Position numbers and translations under genes: made by a program. A model generated the notes under the pieces. It was not told the DNA's origin and did no database searches. It was given only the letters and a program-made list of their open reading frames with translations. 64,000 nt of DNA from positions 18,886,784 through 18,950,783 of the forward strand of contig OX381706.1 in NCBI GenBank assembly GCA_947462335.1, given 5' to 3'. Shown here piece after piece: positions 25,841 through 37,800 of the stretch. Position 1 is the stretch's first letter. Every line of letters starts with the position of its first letter. This DNA is from Harmothoe impar (taxonomy: Eukaryota; Annelida; Polychaeta; Phyllodocida; Polynoidae).

Positions 25841-28800
25841 TAATAATAATAATAATAATAGTGATAATGATAATATTATCACGTTAGGGTGCGCCATAAC
25901 ATCCAGAAGTCCTCTGTATTACACAGTCAGTTATACTAACAGAGTCATGTTTATATATAGGGTAGATTCCCCATGAGTTGGGCACATACCCTGAGACGGA
26001 CAGTGAAATTAGAGGCTATTTATGTACGCAACTACCTCTAGCTTTTTCTTTTGGAAACAATAACACTTAATGTGTGCTACCCGGTACTGTTCACACATAA
26101 AGGGCTTTACATGCTTAAATAACCACAAAATCAAGTATCCGTCTCAAGGTATTTGTCCGCCTTCAATACTGCGGAGTAGGACCCCCTATCTTTCTGCCAC
26201 ACATAATTTCATCATACAGATGCTTATAACATGTTTTACCCATTATATACAATAACTGACATATCCCATATACATGTGAGCATTCAAGGAAACATAGAAA
26301 AAAGAAGTGACTTACTAGTCGTGCAGTTCGGGTACACCTATTGCTGAGGTGAGTGATATGAAGCCGCTCTCGAAACCATCAATGTAGAGTGTCAGGCCCG
26401 CCCTGCCTTCAGGGTCCCACACCATCACAAACCGATGCAGCTCCTTGTTCTGCCAAAAAGCAGTCAACCAGTTATTTGGTAAAAATAGTTAATACTGCTA
26501 GCATCGTATGGCATGGTGAATATTTTAGCAGGGCCTTTACAACTACATCTCCCAAGAGCAACATCATTTTGCATCCAATGCCATCGTTTAGACGAAAAAA
26601 CAAAAATAGTATTGTTCAGGTATCCCAACCGACCCTATTTGTTTGGCTCTACCCAACTCTTTTTTGGGGAAGGCAGTTTTGGAGGTTTTGCTGCCAAAAA
26701 AGACAAATGTTTTAACTAGAATTCTTTTGTTTTTACAGAAAGTATGTCCAAATAGAGAAATTTCGTCTCCCGATTGGTAAAAAAGAATTACATAGATTAG
26801 TATATATCATACACAGTGTTATGGTGGATTAACAAAAATGCTTTCCTATATTTAAAGCTACTTAGATATGCAAAGTTGAATAAATGCTACACCAACCGTA
26901 AATACACTGCTGCCAATCTGGATGGATCCTAGACCATTGATGTTCACAGATAGCTCTGTTGTTGTGAGTGTGTATACTAACGTTCGGTCATCATCGTAGT
27001 ACTCAGGGGTTCTATTTGGTTTAAATTATACTCCATGAATGTTTGCATTTAGATAAATTCAAGGTGCCTTAAAATAACACTTATGGGGCTGTTAGTTCAG
27101 TACTATGCCCTGTAAAACGTCCCTAAAGGTCATTTAAGTGGTATTTACCCAAACTAAACTTTATGTGCTTAAAGTGTTCCTTGAAGTATATTTAACCAAC
27201 TCAGATGCAAACATCCATCTAATATTTGCATTGCTTTATGTCATTTGAATACAATTTTTGCCAAGTCAACAGTATTTTCTCAGGAACATGACTGCAAGTA
27301 CAGCTGGTTCAGGATCAAGGCATAAGAAAGGAACAATATATTTAATTGTGGAGAAATATAGCCATGAAAATAGCAATAATACATGTTGATTTCTAATATA
27401 TTTCTCTCTGAAATGTCTACTGAATAGACATTCAACATAAATGTCATAAGTTAGCTACTCACTTCGACCTATCCCAGTGAGCACAGAACATTGAACCAAC
27501 ATTGATATTAAATTGGTTGTAAATGTTGATTTAATGTTAATTTAACACTGATTCAATGTAATATATGAAAAGAAATATCCAACCCTATTGAGACACAATG
27601 AAGGGAAGATTGGTTGGCACAACAAGGGGGTTGGTAAGGAAGCCCTGGGGAGTGTGGGAGGAACTAAAACTACAGTCTATCCCCCGCCAGCTGACATTTG
27701 GTTACATAAATCGTATACCATTATTGGTATTATGATAACATAAATATTGGGCACATACTAATTGTCATCAAGGGGAGAGATATACTCCAAAATATAAGGT
27801 AGCACTTACTCTTTGGTGTATAGCCTGAGGACAGTCCTTGCAGGGTGGAAGGATTCACACCGTACATATATAGATACTGTGAAGACCTTAGGCAAGTTGA
27901 ATGTCTGGATTAGTTGTATCACAGCAAACCCTGAGACCTCCAAGAAGTATGGGACAGCTCCTGCACGAATTTTATAGTATTTGTTAACTCTATACCTAAA
28001 GAAATGTTTATAGTATTACAATTATAAGAGATATGAATTGCCATGAATTATATTTGTTTTACAGTATTAGTATGAGGTTAAAAATGCCTGCCTCTTCTGT
28101 TGTGGGAACAACATCCCATTTATATATAAAGTGGGGCGAATTTTAAGGTAAAGAATATTGGCATTTTAGCTTAGAAATGAAGCTATAAATCATGCTAACG
28201 TATTTCAGGGTAATTTTTAATTATATATTAGTCCTGATTTGATTGTTGTGACAGTGACTACTAGTAGTATGATAATTTAAAAGGGAAAATAACTTACTCT
28301 TGCTGCAGAATTGTCCACCCCAGTCACAAGGACACTTGCACCTACAGGTGTCTTCGTCCCACTCTCCGTCATTGTCACAGTCTGGTGGTGAACTATAGCC
28401 CAGATCACACTCTGATTCATAATACTGACAGAAGGTCCCAGTGTATCCTGTGAGGTGGGTTGGTAATCATAATACAATCAGATGTGTTGTACTTTCACTA
28501 CATGAATGTTTGCATTTGAGCAAACCTTTTATTGCTTAAAGTTACACTTTAAGCAGCTTTGAATTCAGTAAATGGCATGTAAATGGCATAATGACCTTTT
28601 AGCGGTTATCAGTGGTATTTACTGGAATAAAATAGGCTTAAAGTGTGACTTTAAGCAGTCCATAGTTTGTTTAAATGCCAATAGTCATGCAGTGTTAATT
28701 CATATTAAGGGTGTTTTTAATTTTCCTAGGGTAAACAGTAGATGGTGTAGCATATGATTCTAGTCCTGCACTTTCCACAAGTGAATTAGCCATATTAATA

Positions 28801-31800
28801 TGCCATATTACAGCTGGTATCTCAACTTGGGTGGCTAGAATTGATCTCTATCAATAATTAGCTGGCACCCCTGCATATATACTTCTCATCTCAAATGGGT
28901 ACATAATTATGGTTACCAAATGTGACAATGTAAGATTTGTAATAACGAAAACACAAGCATCAGCAACAATCTAAGATATGTTGCCACCTGTACAAAATTC
29001 ACTGCACGGATGTGGGCATGAATGCTGTGGAAACATCTTGTACTTATTACACACAGCTGCCGCCGTGTGGGTTACAAAATGACTATGTAGCGAGAATTAG
29101 TTTAGGCTACCATGTTAGGATTTCTGTATATAAATAGCACTTACAGAGATTTAACACTTTTTACATAATTGTGTCTTACAACATCCCTGTGCTTATTCCC
29201 AAGCCAAAAGAGAAAATTAGTCACCACAACAGTTGGTAAAGTTAATGCACTTGACTTAAAGAGGCATTCTCACCACTTGTACTTAACCACATAGACTAGA
29301 ACAGTACTAGAAATGTGAGTGGGATACGCTGGTGATTATGCCACTTTAACTGATATTAGTATCAGTAAAATTTTATTTATGTAATTATTGTTCTTGTTAA
29401 CACTGTAAGGACAGCATGCTGCCTAAATATATTATGTCCTTGGTCGACCCTACGGGATTGAGACACTCCCAAAGGGGCGTCATGATGTACCAATTCAGTA
29501 CCAGTGAGTTACTCGCCGGGGCTGCATTGCTGCATCATGACGACAAATTACATCTTTTAGCGACACGCATCATCAAAAGGTTAACAGACTTCCTACAGTA
29601 ACTTACCAGGCAGACAGAAACAGACTTCATTCATACAGGTCCCACCGTGAAGGCATGGTCGTCCAGGGTGGCACGGTCCCTGCATCTCACACTCACAGTA
29701 GTCTCCTACCCAGGCTGTGTAGGGGGGGGGGGAGAACAATGAGTAATGCTTCCTTCTATTATACATGGCATTGTTTTATTTATTTAAAAAGAGTATTTAC
29801 TTATATTCAGGTCATGTGTATACACATAGTAAGTGTTTTTGACACATTCGATGAGAAATATGATCAAAACGGACAAACGTGGGTATACGTGATACCAAAT
29901 AAAGGCCCAGATAACTTCTGTAGGTCAATAAATTGTTAACTACTAGCCATGTGGAATCTGCTTGCGTAGAGTATATAATATATATGTTTCAGTGCTTGGT
30001 GGTTAGAAACCCTTTTGATCTTTAAATAGACTATACTCTAAGAAAAGTGTGTTCCGTTGACACGCTTTTATGCAGCTTTTTTGCAGCCACTTTAATACAC
30101 TTTATTTTTGTGGCATGCTACTCAAAAAAATGTGTTGATCTCAAAAGTGTGTTACTCTGTTACACTACTCAAACAGTCAAAATGTGTTACTCTTTAAATG
30201 CATGTTCAGGGAACACACATATTTTAGAGTGTACACTATAAATAGTTTGTGTAGGTACACGGTAGAATCGAGAGTAGGTCTACAATAGAATCTACTGTAG
30301 AATGGATTTACAGTCGAATCTACTGTAGATTTACAGTACATTCTACTGTTTACCTACTATAAACTGTACACCTACAGTAGAATCTGCTGTACACCTACAA
30401 AATTGGCCACCAACTTTTTACAGTGTTACGTGTTGTACTTACCTGCGAGTTCGCTCTCGCTGCAGTCACAGGTGGCTACACCGTCATCAGACAACTCACA
30501 TTCACCGCCATTAAGGCACACCTGGTCTTCAAAGTCACACAGATCGTTCTCCAACTCACACCGGGGTCCGTACTTGTGCTCAGGGCACCTGAGGATGTTT
30601 AAAGATGGGTTAGGACCTAATTTGAGGTAGATTTTTATTTTTCATGTGTTCATTGCATTTGTGTTCAAAGCATCTATGTGAATATGTGCAGCTTTTTAAA
30701 TCATTATGTCACTTTTGTAAATGCATGTAATATAGAGAACACCAGGTTTGGGGACCCCATTATCTAATACTTGGAGAGTCGCGACCCCTGATCTTATCTG
30801 ACCATGATTTGCTCTATTTTTCATATCTGTATGGACATAATAAACACAAAGAAAAATTATGCAATTATGAATGAATGAATATACTGCAGGTGTATGGTCG
30901 GTATAGTACCAGCAATTGAAAATTGCTGTAGAAGAAGGTGTTTTCTACATGTAGCAGAGCCTTGTTTTCAAATGTCCCCAAAAAAGGTTTTGTATCACAT
31001 ATTTGGCTCAAATATAGTTTAGTGCATTGCTGACAATATACAATTCTTTTCCATAGAACGCTGACAATAGACCGAATAGATTTTTAATTAGAATTAGGAC
31101 AGAGGGGGGCAAATTGTTCATACCGAGGCCATGGTAAATATTATGTGTACTTTCTATTTACCATGATAAGCTAAGAATACAATAGAATTAGGGCTGTTGG
31201 ATGCTTTTCTTAGCTGGTCAAATCAGACCATTCTCTTGTTACAGAAACAATAACAATTGCTATCTGTATAGTCTTTGCACATCAACAACTAGATACATTC
31301 CATGAGAAAAGTGTGTTACGTTTACACGCTTTTTTTGCAGCCAATTTTAACACACTTGTTTTAGTGACACATTGCACACGTTTGCAAAAAAAGAGTGTAT
31401 GTGAGTAGAAAGTGTGCAAGGCCCTACCCTCTAAATGCATGTTCCAGCAACACACTTTTCTTACAGTGTATATCCATACTCTATATTAAATGATGATGGT
31501 TGCAATTCACTTTTATATGTCATTTCATACGCACAGGCAGTAAAAGTTGTTGGAGACGCTAACACACGTTGCGCCCTCTCCACATTCGTCGTTGTCTTCA
31601 CACCTGTCGTGGATCTCCTCGCAGTGTTCACCTGAATACCCTGGAGGACAGTGACACCCCACCTCCTCCCCACCTTCATTGTTGGTGGACTCATAACAGG
31701 TGCCTCCATGCCGACACGTCCACATACTGCAGCTGCGAGGTAAGCCCACCTGGACACAAAGACACATGGTAATTACACTGATTAGAATAGGATTCTAGTG

Positions 31801-34800
31801 CTACACTCTAAGAAAAGTGTGTTGTGTTTTTACTTTTTTCATCTTTGTACACTTTTTGCAGATACTTTGAACACCTTGTTTTGAATACCACTACATACTA
31901 TACACAATTTTTTTTAAAGTGTGTTCATCTCGAAATTGTGTTGCAAGTTCATGTGTGTTGCTCTTCATGCATGTTCCCGCAACACACATGTCCTAGGGTG
32001 TATTTCATGGCAGGTGTAGATACTGACTTTTCCAGAGAGCCTGTTGGTCTTATTGGGAGCCCAGGATCGAAATTACCACTCTAAAACCACTGTGACTGAT
32101 TCTGGCATATTTTCCTCTTTCCAACGATATGCTACATGAATATGAGGAACAGGCAAAATCTCTTTAAACCCTGTATCTTGCACCCGAACTTTTTGGGTTT
32201 TCTTTTGATAGAAGGCTACGAGCCTGAACCAAAAGTATGGATCATTGGCTCCCAAGCAAGCATAAATGTCTTTCCTATTGATGGTGTAAGTTGCATTGCG
32301 CTGCAAAATTAATGTACAGGAACGAGGAGTGTAATATTCTGTACTGCCATGGAAAAGGGATCTTATAGTTAGATTATTTGTACATTATAGTTTTCGCCTT
32401 ACCAGAGAAACTAATTAATTTGCTGTACTTACCTCACAATACTCTCCAATGTATGGGAATTCTAGTCCACAGCATTGGTCGTAATCAATAGGACATGTGT
32501 AATGAGGAACGTCACACAGAATTCCTGAATATGAGACCCAAGAACACATTATTCATGACTGATTCTAAAGATTTCCTTAAAGTTCCATGCGACAATGAAC
32601 ACGGCTCAAAATCAATTAGGTTAACATTGAACAAGAATGTTTCATATGACCCTACTGCATGTCAATACAACTTAGAATTCAGCTAATTATCAGTTATAAA
32701 TGACATATTTAAGACGTTTGGAGTGCATGCTTTAAGTCCACCCATTGAAAATATACTGTAAAAGACTGCACATGAGCTCATGGGAACCTCTAATTTGGCT
32801 CTATTTGGCCATCAAGGGCGCTACGGGTATGTACTACGTTGCCATGGCAACATACCCATAAAGCCTTGCCAATCCAGGCAGAGGCTAACTATGATGTTGC
32901 TGAGAGAGTATTAAAGGAATTAGTAGTACATCACCACTCACCACTGCTGTCCACACACAAACAGTAGAATCCGTTCTGTAGATCGTCACAATAGTTGTAG
33001 CCGCCCGGTCCACCAAGACTACACGTGGTGCTATCTAAACACTGCCCGCCGCGCTGACACGGGTTGACGGCACAGGGCGACAGACACTGGTTCAAGACAT
33101 CTGCATACGAGGAAAGTTTATGTTATGTGGAGTAACAATATTACCATAGTTTTGAATGTGAAGGGTCATTCTCCACACCCCCATGGAGAAACTGAATCTC
33201 GTTCTCCATGACACCGTTCTTCACCAAGACGTCATCAAAATAGCCAAATGATGGTAATATATAAATCCATATTTTGTATAGAATAATCAACATGATATCA
33301 CATCAAATAAACTCAGGTATCCACTCTAATCAGTCTGGACTCCTGGTTTCTCGACTCGTGGTGCTTTGGATTTTATCACACTCAGCTCTGCCTCGTGCGA
33401 TACTTCATATTTGTGACATAGCAGGGGAAAACGTACCATTACGGGGATTTAGTGCTATAAAGAGCTACTCGGTGGCCACCAGTGCAGCAGCATACCTAGT
33501 AACTTATCATGGAACTTATGATAACTTTCCCTTGCCCTATTTTGACATTCATAACCTCAAAATGATCACTGTGACCTTCTCTTCCCAAAACATATTGAAC
33601 GATTATTTTGGAAGTAGGATTGTCAGAACTGGGAAAGCAGAAGTGGTTAACAGTTCCATGATAGGTCATACTTTTGCATGGATGGTGGCCACCTAGTGGC
33701 TGTTTATGACACTAAATTTCCGAAATGGTACGTTTTCCCCTGGTGCGTCAGATTTATGAGAATATGGATCATAGATACCGTATTTCCCCGTGTATAAGCC
33801 GGGGCCGGGTGTATAAGCCTACCCCGTGTATAAGCCTGGGCAAAAGGTGACTTAGTGTTGTATAAGCCGGGCCCTGAGTATTTATAAGCCCGGGGTGCAA
33901 TATATACTCAATAAAAATCATATTTCAGGCCATAACTCCACTTCTACTTGGAGTATTTACATAATTCTTTCGGCTATGTGACCACTATTTATTCCATTCG
34001 TGTCCCTAGCCATTTTAAGGTGGGTCGCTACCCTTTGATTTCTTCAAATTCTAAAATCTATCAGAATGAGCCAATATTGCATAGCCAGATACATATATAT
34101 ACCTTCCCTAAACTGTGCTAAAAATTTAGATTATTTCAAGCAAAATTGTGCATTTTGTAATACTTTGAATATTTGATTTAATGGTAACTGATAATATTTC
34201 TAATTTTTTAAAAAGTGCTAGTAAATTGCAGATATTTAATATCTAGAACACTATAGATGCTATGATATTGCTCGAAATAACCAAGGAAAACATATAGGCG
34301 TTTCACATGTGATGTTTTACATTTCTGCGCATAATGGTTGATATTTAAAAAATCATGGAAGTTTTCACATTTTTTCTCATTTTCAGAAAAAAACTAAAAT
34401 ACTTTAATTTTTCAAAATTCTATATCTAAAAAAGTAGTTCGGGACCCCCTATTTTTCATTGCATTTTCCGATTCTATATAATTTGAACTGCCTGTAAAAA
34501 AAAATTTGCGAGATTCTGTTAACTTTCAGTGACTTTGACCCAAGGGTAGCGACCCACCTTAAAGAGAGAAAAATCTTGAATTGGTAAGAAAATTATAGGA
34601 AATGTTGCAGTAAATATGTCGGAAAAGTAGGTAATTCTGAAAATTGTAAGAAGGTATCATGGTATCAGCTAAGGGAATATAAGCCTGCCCCGAGTATAAG
34701 CCTGCCCCGAGTATAAGCCTGCCCCGTGTATAAGCCTGGTCAGTTTACCACTTAGTACTTGTATAAGCCCGGGCTAATACACGGGGAAATACGGTACTTT

Positions 34801-37800
34801 TTATCATTGTGAATTTACAATAGAACTTAAGTATAAAATAAAGTCCATGAATAGCTCCACTGACCTTTCTGACAGTCCTTGCCGGCGAATCCCTCCCGAC
34901 ACTCGCAGTAGTATTCATGCTCCACTTGGGCTCTGGGCTCGTGTACACAGGTACCACCATTACGGCATGGGTGCCGCTCACACGGGTTCACCACTGACAA
35001 GGGCAATCAATTTTAATGAAACCAGCGCCTTCGGCACTGGATTGTGGACACACGTCTTAAGGATACTGAGTACCCTCCTCTTCTCAGGCAAAAATCTGAC
35101 ATTAAATCTTCTATAATTTGACGAATTTTTGTCAGAAGATTGCACCCGATATACCATCATGACCTTATGATATGCCTCCTCCAAATTCATGGGGTTTAAA
35201 GGGTGGTTGCTAGGGATGGAATGTTAATGGAACAAAAACGTTCTTTTTTAAGTCACTTTTCTTTGAACAGCCCTATGGGAAGGAACATCCTCAGAATAAA
35301 CATATCTGATGGTTCTAATGTGCTTTAAACATGATTTCTAAGGAAACCGTGTCTCATTTTATGGATATTCCATTTTTTAAGGTCTACAGAGCTGTTCAAA
35401 ATACAAAAAATGGTAAATTTTCAATTTTTTCATTTTTTCCCCAATTTTTGTACTTTGAACAGCTCTGTAGACCTTAAGGGCCGAGTTTCTCAAAATCTGA
35501 ACGTAGTGGTGGGGTCGAGATAACTTTCGCCTAATTGGGGGGGGGTCGGAAAAGAATTTCAGTTTTGGGAAAATCCACCAAGCCCCTCCCCCCAGCTAGC
35601 AATAAATGACTCGGCCCTAAGGGAGTGGTCATAAGTTAGTCATAAGTAGGCTACAGCGCGGTAGGCCTACTGTGTTGTTGTTTTTATTGGGGGGGGGGGG
35701 GGGGGGGGGGGGGGGTGGCTGTATGTTCTAAACCCTCTGGAGTAAAAGAGAAGCCCCCCCCCCCTGCTCAGGAAAAAAACACAGGGTCAGGTAGGCCTAC
35801 ATTTGTATGGAGCCTACCTACGTCACTGCTTAGGGGGGGGGGGTTGGTGAGACCAAGAAATAGGCCCTAGGCCTACTGTTTAAAACGCTGAGAAAGGGGT
35901 TGGTGGGTACTGCAGTGTCCAAGAAAAAGGGTCCCTTTCTGCAACCCAAACCATAAAAGCCAGTGTAGACCTAGGCCTATTTCGAAGGTGTGGCCTGGCA
36001 TGTGCACAGTAAGTTTGCCGATTTCAAGATGTAGGCCTAAGTTATTTTTGCCAAATTTAGTAGGTCCCCTACCCTTCATCGATAGGCCCATTTCCTATAT
36101 CCGAGGCCGGCGGGGGGGGGGGGGGCACTCTCACATTTATGGATACCATATGCGTACATGACCCTGAATTTGGACCCCTTTTGACGGGATAAAAATCCAC
36201 CAAAACACCCCCTTTTGGCGGGATGACCCCCCCAAATGTGAAGAAAATAGACCTCTTATATTTGGACACCACTGTAAATTGGCCAAAAATCTGCCGAAAT
36301 TGGACCCCTTTTAGCGGGATATCACCATAAATTTGAACCAATTTCTACCACTTTTCACAGGAACTTTTGAACATACCCCTTTTGGCCCAAAATGGCCCAA
36401 AATCCACCCCTATTGATGGGCCCGGCCGGACCCGCCAATGGCGCACATGGTTACTATAGAAGCTATACGGAGTGGCCCCCTCCTGGCCCCCCCCTCCCCC
36501 CCCCCCTCCACCCGTCCCTGCTCGTTCCCACGCCGAGGCCCGGTCTGACTTGGCGCGGGAAACTGCATGCAGCGTTCCTGCGCCCCAGATGCAGAGAAAC
36601 TGAATTGCATTGTGGGATTGCCTCACCGCTCCGCGAAGTAGCTAGCCTCTAAGCCAAACTATAATTAGTGTTTAACAGAAATTATAATGTCGAATTAGGT
36701 TTTGGGTGGTATTATTAGGAAGGAGTTAGATATTCAATATTGCTTGAACATAGAATGCACAAAAGATTTAATTTCAGGGTCAATTGAAAAAACGACGGGG
36801 CATGAGAGTAGGATCGAGTTGCACTACGGGGGCCGTCCCGATTTACTATTTGTATTCTAAACATGAAGGCATTCATCGGAATTTTCCTTTACCAAAAGGA
36901 AGTATTGTCAATATAACTTTTTTCTTTCCTTTTGCAAATATGGAAAGGTGTATTTCTTAGACTGATACATGTATGACCAATCAATACAATACGATATATA
37001 AGAGCATCAATATCATTAATCCTTTGAACAGGCTTATAAAATTGATCAATCCTAGTGGTTAAATCACAAAGCTAAGACAATGTCATGTTGATAAGTGGGA
37101 TACATATCTGTCAAAGATAGACAATGTAAGTAATGTTTTTCGGACCACCTCGGACATGGATATACACTGGGACAAATTGTGCAAGGCCAAAAAAAATAAA
37201 AGGTTTGTTTCAGGTTACATGGTCTTCAAATCTAGGGAAGTAAGTCGGATTTTTTTTTTACTTTGGCCTGAAATATACCCAAAATTTTACTACAGCGAAT
37301 GATGGCCTTGACTGATGGACTATAAAATTGGCTGTGAAAAAGGCCCAAAATGACGTAGAATATAAATATTATTCTCAAAATCAGATAATGATTTTTAGGG
37401 TCGGCCCTAATTGAAAACCCAGAAATTTGCTGTGTTACTGACCATGTATGGTGCACAGTTGACGCAGCAGCTCCTCCATGGTATCTTCTACTTCGTCCTC
37501 CTCCATGCCGTTCACTCTATAGATGGTGGTGTCTTCATAAGTCTCCTCCATGAGTTTCCACTCATTCATTGGCACGTCCCCTGCCACCCACACCACTGGG
37601 TAGATCTTACCCACTGTTCCCTCATTGTTCCTGATCCTCTCCCACTCTCCCTGAATCTCTTCAAAGTCCATGTTGATTGGATTGAACATGAAGTATAGTA
37701 GTATCTGGAGGGAAATGCAATAGTTTGATGAACTCATTTGTATTTCATTGGAGTCAATGAAAGCAGTACTAAAATGCCCCATTCTCATGGCAGGTCATAT

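Noticed and set aside
25700..25897. Poly-Leu/Ser frame
   Set aside because: Translation of the AAT trinucleotide repeat.
31461..31757. Alternative minus-strand frame over exon e24
   Set aside because: Lacks the EGF cysteines and does not match the phases of e23 and e25.
33274..33696. 140-codon plus-strand open frame
   Set aside because: No domain, no splice context and no codon signal; it lies in an intron next to repeats and reads like chance.
36392..36652. Pro-rich plus-strand frame in GC-rich DNA
   Set aside because: C-run translation without start context or neighbours; likely not coding.
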